From positions 2,604,001 to 2,668,000 of the forward strand of contig NZ_CP173678.1 of assembly GCF_051903925.1 (NCBI RefSeq): a DNA stretch of 64,000 nt. Reading direction: 5' to 3'. How positions within the stretch are numbered: the stretch's first letter is position 1; every line of letters begins with the position of its first letter. Positions 54,936 through 63,054 of this stretch are shown here, in pieces. Position numbers and translations under genes: made by a program. The DNA comes from G051903925 sp051903925. GTDB lineage: Bacteria; Pseudomonadota; Alphaproteobacteria; Zavarziniales; Zavarziniaceae. The notes under the pieces were generated by a model, which saw only the letters and a program-made list of their open reading frames with translations, made no database searches and was not told the DNA's origin.

Positions 54936-56405
54936 GTGGGTGAGCGGTTCGTCATCATTGGCGCGGGCATTTCCGGCCTGGGCACGGTGCTGGCACTTTC
55001 GAAGGACAAGGGCGACCGGTCGATCACGCTGCTGGAGCAGGACGGCCCGCCGCCCGCCGGCGACGCCGACACGGTGTTCCAGGAATGGACCCATCGCGGC
55101 GTCGCCCAGTTGCGCCACAGCCATGTCTTCCTGGCCAGGCTGCACAACCTGCTGCGGGACCATTACCCGGCGCTCTATGCCGACCTGATCGCCGCGGGCG
55201 CGCGGCCGCTGCTGTTCAAGGACAGCCTGCCTGACACGCTGCGGGATTCGTACGTGCCGGAAGCCGGCGACGACGACATGACGATCCTGTCGTGCCGCCG
55301 CACCACGCTGGAATGCGTGATCCGCCGCCATGTCGAGGCGCACAACCTGGCCACGATCCGCCCCGACGCCCGCGTGGCCGACCTGCTGGCGACGCCGGGG
55401 CGCACCGTCGCCGTGCGCGGCGTGCGCCTGGAGACGGGGGAGGAAATTCCGGCCGACGTGGTGATCGACGCGTCCGGCCGGCGCAGCCAGTTCACCGACA
55501 TGCTGCGCAGCCTGGGTGCCGTGATCGACGAGGAGACGACCGAGACCGGCATCGTCTACTACACGCGGCACTACAAGCTGCGCCCCGGCATGGGCGAGCC
55601 GGAGCGGGGCAAGGGCCCGCCGGGCGCCGGCGACCTGGGCTACATCAAGTACGGCATCTTCCCCGCCGACAATGACTGCTTCTCGCTGACGCTGGCCCTG
55701 CCCGACAACGAGGCGGAACTGCGCCGCGCAATGCCCAATGCGGACATGTTCCAGGCCACGGCGATGGCGATCCCGGGCGTTGCCCGCTGGTGCGAGCCGG
55801 AGCGGTCGGAGGCGACCTCGCGCGTCTATGTGATGGGCGACCTGCGCTGCCGCTACCTGAACTTCGCCGTGGACGGCACGCCCGCGGCCACAGGCTTCTT
55901 CGCGGTCGGCGATGCCAGCCTGTTCGGCAACCCGATGTATGGCCGCGGCTGCAGCCAGGGCTTCATGCACGCCCATGTCCTGGACCGCGTGCTGCGGGCC
56001 GAGGCGGACCCCGCGGCGCGGGCCAAGGCGTTCCAGGCCGCGACCGATGCCGAGCTGAAGCCCTATCACATCCTGGGCGTGAAGCAGGACCAGGCGGCGA
56101 TCCGCAAGTCGGAGGAGGTCGAGGGCACGGCACCCCGCAAGCGCAGCCTGAAGGCGCGCCTGGCCCGCAGCTTCACCGAGGATGGCATCATCCCGGCCAG
56201 CCGGGCGAGCCTGGTCGTGCTGCGCAATGTCAGCCAGAGCTTCCACATGCTGGAAACGCCGGAACTGGCGTTCAAGCGCCCGGCCGTCCTGGGCCGCATC
56301 CTGTACTACTGGGCCCGCGGCAAGAAGCTGAACGCCAAGTACTATCCGCCGGTCCTGGGGCCCAAGCGGATGGAGATGCGCCGGATCCTGGGCATCGCGG
56401 CATGA
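54936..56405 (+). CDS. FAD-dependent oxidoreductase
   Basis: Flavoprotein of 489 residues. The Rossmann FAD motif is VIIGAGISGLG near the N-terminus, and a second FAD contact is FFAVGDASLFGNPMYGRGCSQG. The fold is that of aromatic hydroxylases, halogenases or geranylgeranyl reductases; I cannot pick one. No WxWxIP halogenase motif was seen. I chose GTG 54936 because GGGAGG lies eight bases upstream; TTG 54918 is possible. The stop overlaps the next gene as ATGA. Confidence 0.82.
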   Translation: MGERFVIIGAGISGLGTVLALSKDKGDRSITLLEQDGPPPAGDADTVFQEWTHRGVAQLRHSHVFLARLHNLLRDHYPALYADLIAAGARPLLFKDSLPDTLRDSYVPEAGDDDMTILSCRRTTLECVIRRHVEAHNLATIRPDARVADLLATPGRTVAVRGVRLETGEEIPADVVIDASGRRSQFTDMLRSLGAVIDEETTETGIVYYTRHYKLRPGMGEPERGKGPPGAGDLGYIKYGIFPADNDCFSLTLALPDNEAELRRAMPNADMFQATAMAIPGVARWCEPERSEATSRVYVMGDLRCRYLNFAVDGTPAATGFFAVGDASLFGNPMYGRGCSQGFMHAHVLDRVLRAEADPAARAKAFQAATDAELKPYHILGVKQDQAAIRKSEEVEGTAPRKRSLKARLARSFTEDGIIPASRASLVVLRNVSQSFHMLETPELAFKRPAVLGRILYYWARGKKLNAKYYPPVLGPKRMEMRRILGIAA

Positions 56406-57367
56406 TGTCCTTTCCGGCCCCACGTCCCGTTGCGGTAAACGGCATCACGCTTGCCGTGCACGAGGCGGGGCCGGCCGGTGCCGCCACGACCGTGGTCCTG
56501 TGCCACGGTTTCCCGGAACTGGCCTTCTCGTGGCGCCACCAGGTGGCGGCACTTGCGGCGGCCGGCTACCGCGTGGTGGCGCCCGACATGCGCGGCTTTG
56601 GCGGCAGCAGCCGGCCCGAGCCGGTCGAGGCCTATGCCATGTCCGAGATCACCGCCGACATGGCGGGCCTGCTCGATGCCCTGGGCGTCGAGGAGGCGGT
56701 CTTCCTGGGCCATGACTGGGGTGGCGCGGTCGTCTGGGCCATGGGGCTCGCTTATCCGGAGCGGACGGCGGGCATCATCGCCCTGAACACGCCGTTCATG
56801 CCGCGCATGGAGGTCGACTTCCTGAGCGTGCTGGTCCAGGCGCGCGGGGCTGCGACCTATATGAACGCCTTCCAGGAGCCTGGCCTGGCCGAAGCGGTGC
56901 TGGGCAAGGACGTGGAGGCGACGTTCCGCGCCACCATGCGCCGGCGCGGCCTGACGCTGGACGAGTTCTTTACCCAGCCGCCCGAGGTGCAGGCCATCCC
57001 CATCGGCATCTTCATCGGTGACCCGCCGGTGCTGGGTGCGCCGCTGCTCAGCGAGGACGAACTGGCCGTGTTCGTCGAGACCTACCGGCGCACGGGCTTC
57101 ACCGGTGGGCTCAACTGGTACCGCAACATCCGTCGCTCCTGGGAGCAGGCGGCCGGCGCCCCCACCAATGTCGTCGCGCCAGCGCTGATGATCTCTGCCG
57201 CCGACGACTTCTTCCTGCCCCCGGTGATGACTGAGGGCATGGAGCAGCATGTTCCCGACCTGGAGAAGCACATCATCGCCGATTGCGGCCACTGGACCCA
57301 GCAGGAGCAGCCGGAAGAGACCAACCGCCTGATCCTGGACTGGCTGGGCCGCCGCTTCCCCGCCTGA
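56402..57367 (+). CDS. Alpha/beta hydrolase, epoxide hydrolase-like (first copy)
   Basis: Protein of 321 residues with the epoxide hydrolase pattern: HGFPE oxyanion motif, nucleophile D105 in GHDWGG, cap tyrosine in GLNWYRN and the histidine in DCGHWTQ. The start ATG at 56402 overlaps the FAD oxidoreductase stop (ATGA), so the two are translated together; the flavoenzyme might make an epoxide that this enzyme opens, which is inference. It is a close paralogue of the next gene. Confidence 0.88.
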   Translation: MMSFPAPRPVAVNGITLAVHEAGPAGAATTVVLCHGFPELAFSWRHQVAALAAAGYRVVAPDMRGFGGSSRPEPVEAYAMSEITADMAGLLDALGVEEAVFLGHDWGGAVVWAMGLAYPERTAGIIALNTPFMPRMEVDFLSVLVQARGAATYMNAFQEPGLAEAVLGKDVEATFRATMRRRGLTLDEFFTQPPEVQAIPIGIFIGDPPVLGAPLLSEDELAVFVETYRRTGFTGGLNWYRNIRRSWEQAAGAPTNVVAPALMISAADDFFLPPVMTEGMEQHVPDLEKHIIADCGHWTQQEQPEETNRLILDWLGRRFPA

Positions 57368-57477
57368 CCCAAAGCCGACCTGCTTTGCCTGCCGGGCGCC
57401 GTCACGGTGCCTGACGGGCGGGCTGCGCATGTTCATCGCGTCGAACAATCAAGAGAACCACAGGAAGGATCGCACCC

Positions 57478-58452
57478 ATGACCGTCCCCACCATGCCGCC
57501 GGCCAGCTTCGTCGAGGTCAACGGCATCCGCATGGGCTATTACGAGCAGGGCACCGGCCCCGCGATCGTGCTGTGCCATGGCTGGCCGGAACTGGCCTAT
57601 TCCTGGCGCTACCAGATCCCTGCCCTGGCCGCGGCCGGGTATCGCGTCATTGCCCCCGACCAGCGCGGCTATGGCCTGACCGACCGGCCGGAGAAGGTGG
57701 AGGACTATGACATCCCCCATCTGTGCGGCGACCTGGACGCCCTGCTGACCAAGCTCGGCATCGACAAGGCGGTCTTCGTCGGCCACGACTGGGGCGGGTT
57801 GGTCGTCTGGCAGATGGCGCTGCTGCATCCCGACCGGGTGGCCGGCGTGATCGGCCTCAATACCCCGTTCATCCCGCGCGCGCCGATGGATCCGATCGAG
57901 ATCATGCGCCAGACGATGGGCGAGAACATGTACATCGTGTTCTTCCAGAACTATGGCGTGGCGGACAAGATCCTGAAGCGCGACGTGCGGCGCGTGTTCG
58001 AGTCGCTGATGCGCTCGTCCCCCGTGACCTACGAAGACTTCCTGAAGCTGCCGGCAGAGCAGCGGCGCTTCGACTTCATCCAGTCGTTCGAGGGGCCGGC
58101 CCCAGCGGAATATCCCGGCCGCCTGCTGCTGGAGCCTGAGGAACTGGCCTTCTTCGTCGAGACCTATGAGCGGACGGGCTTCACCGGCGGCATCAACTGG
58201 TACCGCAACTTCACCCGCAACTGGACCCTGTCCGAGGGGGTGGAGCAGAAGGTGACGGCGCCGGCGCTGATGATCTCGGCCGCCGATGACGTCGTCCTGC
58301 CGCCCGCCATGACCGAGGGCATGGAGCAGTACGTGCCCGACCTGGAGAAGAAGATCATCCCCGCCTGCGGCCACTGGACCCAGCAGGAGAAGCCGGAAGA
58401 GACTAACCGCCTGATGATCGACTGGCTGAAGCGCCGCTACCCGGCGGCGTAA
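57478..58452 (+). CDS. Alpha/beta hydrolase, epoxide hydrolase-like (second copy)
   Basis: Protein of 324 residues, paralogue of the gene 110 bases upstream, sharing the blocks LCHGWPELAYSWRY, GHDWGGLVVW (nucleophile D104), GGINWYRNF and GHWTQQEKPEETNRL. The cap domain differs more than the core, which suggests another substrate. AGGAAGGA is upstream of the ATG. It may share the transcript of the FAD oxidoreductase. Confidence 0.9.
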   Translation: MTVPTMPPASFVEVNGIRMGYYEQGTGPAIVLCHGWPELAYSWRYQIPALAAAGYRVIAPDQRGYGLTDRPEKVEDYDIPHLCGDLDALLTKLGIDKAVFVGHDWGGLVVWQMALLHPDRVAGVIGLNTPFIPRAPMDPIEIMRQTMGENMYIVFFQNYGVADKILKRDVRRVFESLMRSSPVTYEDFLKLPAEQRRFDFIQSFEGPAPAEYPGRLLLEPEELAFFVETYERTGFTGGINWYRNFTRNWTLSEGVEQKVTAPALMISAADDVVLPPAMTEGMEQYVPDLEKKIIPACGHWTQQEKPEETNRLMIDWLKRRYPAA

Positions 58453-58504
58453 GGCTTGCCTGGGCGGGTGACTGCCTGCTGAGCAGGATGGATTCCGCCC
58501 TTGC

Positions 58505-58541
58505 CACCTGCGTCCCCCGCTTCATGCGGGGGACGCAGGTG
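58505..58541. repeat. Hairpin repeat next to repeat copy 2
   Basis: CACCTGCGTCCCCCGC (58505-58520) and GCGGGGGACGCAGGTG (58526-58541) with a five-base loop make a perfect 16-pair hairpin. It resembles the first hairpin of the 1819-1851 element (cctacgtccccc ... gggggac) and could be a terminator for the hydrolase genes. Confidence 0.6.
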
Positions 58542-58631
58542 GTTCAGTGGGCGGAACGGTGCAGTACTGGTTCTGACCATCCCGGCGCGCTGCTGCCGTC
58601 CTGAGCTGCCGCACGGCCGACCGTCAGGTCG

Positions 58632-58662
58632 TGGGTGCCCCGGATAAACCGGGGCACGTAGG
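58632..58662. repeat. Dispersed intergenic repeat (copy 2)
   Basis: TGGGTGCCCCGG, ATAAA, CCGGGGCACGTAGG is the same as 1886-1916 over 31 bases, the second hairpin of the first element. It lies 36 bases from the convergent end of the VWA gene. Confidence 0.75.
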
Positions 58663-58697
58663 AGGTGGAGAAAGAGGGACGTTCGGTAGGCCGGACC

Positions 58698-60017
58698 CTA
58701 CTTCCCGAACCGCTCGGACAGGCTGCGGCGGGGGGCCATGGAGTAGGCGACTTCCGACTTGGACACGCGCGTCGCCTCGGCATAGACCTCCTTGCGGGTG
58801 CGTTCGTCCCATTGCTCGCCCACGCGGCGCTGGACCAGGACCAGGTCGGCGACGAGCGCCTCGGCACCAGGCACACCGCGGGCATAGGGTTCCATCCAGC
58901 GCAGTTCACGCTCCAGATAGTGTTTTGCCGCCCGGCGGTCGCCGCTGCGGTTGAGTTCCACCGCCTTGCGCAGGACCACGGCCTGCCAGGCCTGGACCAC
59001 GGCCAGGCTGCGACCCATGTCGCGCGGCTGGGTGCGGTTCTCCCCGCCGCGTACCATGCGCAGGGCAAGGTCGCGTACGGCCTCGACCTCGGCCGTGGTG
59101 CCGGGCAGCGCGCCCTGTGCTGAGACGCGCATGGGCACCAGGCTTCCCTCCGCACCCGCCGCGCAGTGCAGGCGGACAACGACCTGCTTCACCTGGCCCG
59201 GCAGCAGGTTGCCGGCCTGCACCTCCAGCGTGCCGGAGAGGACACGCGCCGACCAGGGGCCCACCACCTCCGCCTGGACGTGCGCGGGGACGTCCAGGCG
59301 CAGGGCCACGCGCTCGACCAGCGTGCTGCGGCCGCCCCGGAACTCGCCCAGGACCAGTTCCCCGATCTCGGCGGTGGTCGCGGCATCGTGCAGGCTGCCG
59401 CCCCCGGCCTCGGCCAGGGCGCCCATCAGCAGTTCGTCATAGCCATCGCCGATGCCGACGGTTGAGGTGACGATGCCGCGATCGAGCAGGGCGCCGGCAT
59501 GGGTCGCGATCTCGCCCCGATCGACGATGCCGACATTGGCCTGGCCGTCCGACAGGAGCAGGACCCGGTGGGTCGCCTGCGGCGCCGCCAGCATCGCGAC
59601 CGCGACGCGCTCGGCCCCCGTCATCCAGCCGTCGAACAGGGCGGTGCTGCCGCCCACCTGCAGCGAGGCAATTGCAGCGCAGGCGCTGTCACGTCCGCGG
59701 CGATCCATGTGGGCGCCATCCAGCAGCACGCGGACGGTGTCGTCGAAGGCAACGACGCTGAGGCGGTCGCGCTCGCCCATCGCCTGGGCAACGGCGGTGG
59801 CGGCGCGCCTGGCGGCGTCCAGCTTGTCGCCGGACATGCTGCCGGACACGTCGATCGACAAAGCCAGGTTGAGGGGCGGGGCGTCCTGCGGGGCAGGCGG
59901 CGGCCCCTCCGCCGACAGGGCGGCCACGAGGTAGCGGACGGATTGACCCTCCACCAAGGCGAGGCCCCGGTCGAAGTCGGCATCAAGGACAAGGCGGGTC
60001 GCGGTCAGGTCGGTCAT
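58698..60017 (-). CDS. VWA domain protein
   Basis: Protein of 439 residues. A von Willebrand factor A domain at about 45-220 has the MIDAS motif DVSGSMSG and later GGSTALFDG and SDGQANVG, for metal-dependent binding. The last 200 residues are beta-rich then helical (LAVVQAWQAVVLRKAVELNRSG). No signal peptide or membrane segment is seen, so it is probably cytosolic. Its ATG overlaps the MerR-type gene stop (TGATG), so both are translated together. The function is unknown. Confidence 0.82.
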   Translation of the reverse strand: MTDLTATRLVLDADFDRGLALVEGQSVRYLVAALSAEGPPPAPQDAPPLNLALSIDVSGSMSGDKLDAARRAATAVAQAMGERDRLSVVAFDDTVRVLLDGAHMDRRGRDSACAAIASLQVGGSTALFDGWMTGAERVAVAMLAAPQATHRVLLLSDGQANVGIVDRGEIATHAGALLDRGIVTSTVGIGDGYDELLMGALAEAGGGSLHDAATTAEIGELVLGEFRGGRSTLVERVALRLDVPAHVQAEVVGPWSARVLSGTLEVQAGNLLPGQVKQVVVRLHCAAGAEGSLVPMRVSAQGALPGTTAEVEAVRDLALRMVRGGENRTQPRDMGRSLAVVQAWQAVVLRKAVELNRSGDRRAAKHYLERELRWMEPYARGVPGAEALVADLVLVQRRVGEQWDERTRKEVYAEATRVSKSEVAYSMAPRRSLSERFGK

Positions 60018-60709
60018 CAGGTGTTCCTCCCCAGGAGAATGTCGCGGATCAGGTCGGCGCAGCGTTCCAGCCGCGTCCGTTGCTCGGGGTCGAGCGTGCC
60101 GCGCACCGACAGCTCGACATCGGGGGTTATGGGTATGCGCAGCCAGTCCTCGGCCCGGGCCTTGCGCGCGGGCGTGGCCCCAGGCTGGGCCAGCCGCTGC
60201 TCCAGCGCCTCGAACCCGATGCGGGGCAGGTCCACCGAGGCCTGGAGTCCGTCGATGCCCAGGGTGCTGAGGTCGTCCTGGAGCGTCACCTGGGGTTCAT
60301 GTGGCGGCGCCCGCAGCGAGGCGGAAAAGCTGCGCTGCACCGACGCTGGGCCGATGCGGCTGCTGCGGATCGAGGCGATGTAGTCCAGGGCGGAGGACGC
60401 GGATGCCGCCGGTGGCGGAGCCTGCGTGCCGAGGGCGGCCATGGTGCGTCCGCGTTCCGCATGGGCGCGGATCTGGTCGGGTGTCGCCACCAGCAGTTCC
60501 TTGCGGATCTCGGCCAGGGGCATCCCCAGGCCATCGCGCATCGCCCGTACCGCGAGGACCCGGTCGAGCATGTCGGCCGGATAGCGCGCGGTGGGGCCGC
60601 GGCTGAGGGGGGCCGGCAGCAGGTCCTGCGCCACCCAGGAGCGGATGGTGCGGGCCTCGACCCCCGAGGCGGCGGCCAGTTCAGACAGGGAGAGTTCGGT
60701 ACTGCTCAT
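60017..60709 (-). CDS. MerR family transcriptional regulator
   Basis: Regulator of 230 residues. The N-terminal MerR helix-turn-helix is seen in LSELAAASGVEARTIRSWVAQDLLP, followed by RYPADMLDRVLAVRAMRDGLGMPLAEIRKEL. The rest, over 120 residues, has no recognised ligand domain and no B12-binding motif or metal cysteines. I chose the ATG at 60709, since sequence further upstream contains a remarkable dyad. It is coupled to the VWA gene, which it may regulate. Confidence 0.85.
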   Translation of the reverse strand: MSSTELSLSELAAASGVEARTIRSWVAQDLLPAPLSRGPTARYPADMLDRVLAVRAMRDGLGMPLAEIRKELLVATPDQIRAHAERGRTMAALGTQAPPPAASASSALDYIASIRSSRIGPASVQRSFSASLRAPPHEPQVTLQDDLSTLGIDGLQASVDLPRIGFEALEQRLAQPGATPARKARAEDWLRIPITPDVELSVRGTLDPEQRTRLERCADLIRDILLGRNT

Positions 60710-60727
60710 GCCGTCAACGTGACATGG

Positions 60728-60768
60728 GACATATCGACATGTCAAATTAAACGACGTGTCGAGATGTC
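60728..60768 (-). promoter_or_regulatory. 41-base dyad upstream of the MerR/VWA unit
   Basis: Two 16-base arms, GACATATCGACATGTC (60728-60743) and GACGTGTCGAGATGTC (60753-60768), flank a nine-base AT-rich spacer (aaattaaac). The arms match as an inverted repeat at 14 of 16 positions, and each arm is itself two GACATNTC-like octamers. On the minus strand a TTGACA -35 (60745-60740) overlaps the inner edge, so a regulator bound here would affect the MerR-VWA promoter. Confidence 0.7.
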
Positions 60769-60856
60769 GAATAAGCGCGCGTCCGGGGTGGGCGGGTGCC
60801 GCCCTGCGGCAGAGTCCACTCTTCAACTCAGGGCGTTGCGCTGATACGTTTCAGCA

Positions 60857-61891
60857 ATGGACGCGATGGTCGAAGGCGGGCCCTTCCTGGCCCTGAACCC
60901 CAAGTTCTATTCCGGCCCGGAGACGTGGGAGCGCGAGCGCCACGCGATCTTTGCCAGGGAATGGCAGATGATCGCGCCGCTGGACCTGCTGCGAAAGCCG
61001 GGGGACTACGCGGCGATCGACATTGCCGGCTGGTCGGTCTTCGTGATCGTCGACCGCGAAGGCGCGATCCAGGGCTATCACAACCTGTGTCGCCATCGCG
61101 CCGGACCGTTCTTCGACCATGGCCGGGGGACGGCATCCTCGATCCGGTGCCAGTACCATGCCTGGATCTACAACACCGACGGCACCCTGCGCGGCGCGCC
61201 GCATTTCGGCGCCTGCGCCGGCTTCCGGAACGAGGACTGGTCCCTGCACCGGATCAAGGTTGCGGTGTGGCGGGGCTTGGTCTTCGTCAACCTGGACCTG
61301 GAGGCGGGCCCGGTCGAGGACGGCCTGGGCGGCATGGTGCACGAACTGCGCGATACGCCCATGGAGACCTATCGCTGGGTCGAGAGCCACACGCTGGAAA
61401 TGGCGTGCAACTGGAAGACCTATACCGACAATTTCGTCGAGGGCTATCACATCCCCGCGGTGCACCCGGCCTTTGACGACGTGATTGAGTTCGAGCAGTT
61501 CATCGTCCGCACGTCGCCCCGCACCATCGCCATGCAGGCGCCGCAGCGCGCCGGCTCGATCTATAACGGCGTCTGGCTGTGGCGCTGGCCCAACATGACG
61601 CTGTCGACCTTCAATGGCGGCATGAACACCTCGCGCATCGCGCCGGTGGGGCCGGACCGGGCGCTGCTGCACTATGACTTCTATTTCGCGGATACGAGCG
61701 AGGCGACCGCCGCCGAGCGCCGCCGTACGATCGACCGCAACCTGGAAATCGTGCGCGAGGACTATGGCATCTGCGAGCGGGTGCAGAAGAACCTGGAGGC
61801 CGGCCGCTACCTGCCGGGCCCCCTGAGCCCCCGCCAGGAGGAGGGCGTGCGCCTGTTCCAGGACCACGTCCGCCGCGCCCTGGCCGGCTGA
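60857..61891 (+). CDS. Rieske-type aromatic ring-hydroxylating oxygenase, alpha subunit
   Basis: Oxygenase of 344 residues. The Rieske [2Fe-2S] ligands are C-x-H in CRHRAG and C-x2-H in CQYHAW. The mononuclear iron site is in DNFVEGYHIPAVHP. It resembles choline monooxygenase / carnitine oxygenase-like proteins. No reductase or ferredoxin gene is next to it. The ATG at 60857 is followed by another at 60866; neither has a strong binding site. The substrate is unknown. Confidence 0.9.
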   Translation: MDAMVEGGPFLALNPKFYSGPETWERERHAIFAREWQMIAPLDLLRKPGDYAAIDIAGWSVFVIVDREGAIQGYHNLCRHRAGPFFDHGRGTASSIRCQYHAWIYNTDGTLRGAPHFGACAGFRNEDWSLHRIKVAVWRGLVFVNLDLEAGPVEDGLGGMVHELRDTPMETYRWVESHTLEMACNWKTYTDNFVEGYHIPAVHPAFDDVIEFEQFIVRTSPRTIAMQAPQRAGSIYNGVWLWRWPNMTLSTFNGGMNTSRIAPVGPDRALLHYDFYFADTSEATAAERRRTIDRNLEIVREDYGICERVQKNLEAGRYLPGPLSPRQEEGVRLFQDHVRRALAG

Positions 61892-61995
61892 GGCCGCCCA
61901 CGGAATCGCCGCCCACGGAATTAACGGCATTTTCACGCTGATCCGCCGACACTTCCCGCCTAGTCTGCTGGGCGGTCGGCGGGGAGGCGTGGGGC

Positions 61996-63054
61996 GTGGG
62001 TCACAAAGGGCTGTCGGGATTCCTGGCCGCAGCGGTGCTGGTGCTGGCAATGCTCCTGTCGCCGGGCGCGACCTGGGCGCAGGCGCCAGGCGCGGGCCAG
62101 GGGGCGGACCCGGCACAACGACCGTTCCGGATCTTCATGGTCCTGCACCGCACCGGCGCGGTGGCCGATGTCGGCTTTCGCGACCAGCTTGAGTCGAGCG
62201 GCCTGCCGCTGGATTTCATCGTCCGCAATATCGAGAACGACGCGACCCGCATGCCGGCGATCGTCGAGGAGATCCGCGCGACGAAGCCCGACCTGATCTA
62301 TGCGCAGAGCACATCGGTGACGACCGGCATCGTCGGGCGCCTGGGCGAGGAGGATCCCGCCCGCTTCATCACCGATATTCCGGTCGTCTTCTCCATGGTG
62401 GCCGACCCTGTGGGATCACGCCTGATCCCGGCCCAGGCCGAGGGGGAGACGCTGCGCTCGGGCCGCAACTTCACCGGGGCGATCCACGTCGTGTCGCTGG
62501 ACGTGCAGCTTAACGCGATGCGCGCCTACCTGCCGCTGAAGCGCCTGGCGGTCGTCTATAACCCGACCGAGCGCACCCAGCGGGACATGATGAACAAGCT
62601 GATCGCCCTGACGGCCGAGGCGGGGATCGAACTCTTCGCCTCGACCCCCCTGGACGAGGAGGGCGAGCCGAGTGTCGAGCGGATTCCGCGCATGATCGCC
62701 GAACTGGCGGCGCTGAAACCCGACCTGCTCTACATCCCGCCGGTCAACTTCTTCGGCAACCTGTCCGAGGAGCTGACGGCCGAGACGCTGAAGCACGACC
62801 TGCCCACGTTCTGCGCGATCGAGGCGCAGATCCGGGCCGACGGCATGACCGGGCTTGTCGCCCCCCTGTACAATGTCGGCCAGTTGGCCGGCTACAAGGC
62901 CGAGCAGATCCTGCGCGGCGAACACAAATCGGGCGAAATCCCGATCGAGACTCTGTCGCGCTTCTCGTTCGTCGTGAACATGCGGGTTGCGCGCCGGCTG
63001 GAGCTGTATCCGCCCATGAACATCCTTCGCTATGCGCAGATCGTCGATGACTAG
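61996..63054 (+). CDS. ABC transporter substrate-binding protein (COG2984-like)
   Basis: Periplasmic binding protein of 352 residues. The signal peptide is residues 1-28 (FLAAAVLVLAMLLSPGATWA). The body has two periplasmic-binding lobes, with KPDLIYAQSTSVTTGI, VVFSMVADPVGSRLI and KRLAVVYNPTERTQ, as in COG2984 family proteins. No permease or ATPase is seen in the window. The GTG at 61996 has GGGGAGG eight bases upstream. It overlaps the following Sel1-repeat gene by eight bases. Confidence 0.85.
   Translation: MGHKGLSGFLAAAVLVLAMLLSPGATWAQAPGAGQGADPAQRPFRIFMVLHRTGAVADVGFRDQLESSGLPLDFIVRNIENDATRMPAIVEEIRATKPDLIYAQSTSVTTGIVGRLGEEDPARFITDIPVVFSMVADPVGSRLIPAQAEGETLRSGRNFTGAIHVVSLDVQLNAMRAYLPLKRLAVVYNPTERTQRDMMNKLIALTAEAGIELFASTPLDEEGEPSVERIPRMIAELAALKPDLLYIPPVNFFGNLSEELTAETLKHDLPTFCAIEAQIRADGMTGLVAPLYNVGQLAGYKAEQILRGEHKSGEIPIETLSRFSFVVNMRVARRLELYPPMNILRYAQIVDD

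Noticed and set aside
54771..56423. Minus-strand open frame opposite the FAD oxidoreductase
   Set aside because: The sense strand has an intact FAD motif and coupling to the next gene; the antisense frame has no family features.
60017..60709. B12- or metal-sensing MerR protein
   Set aside because: No B12-binding motif and no suitable cysteines are seen in the C-terminal half.
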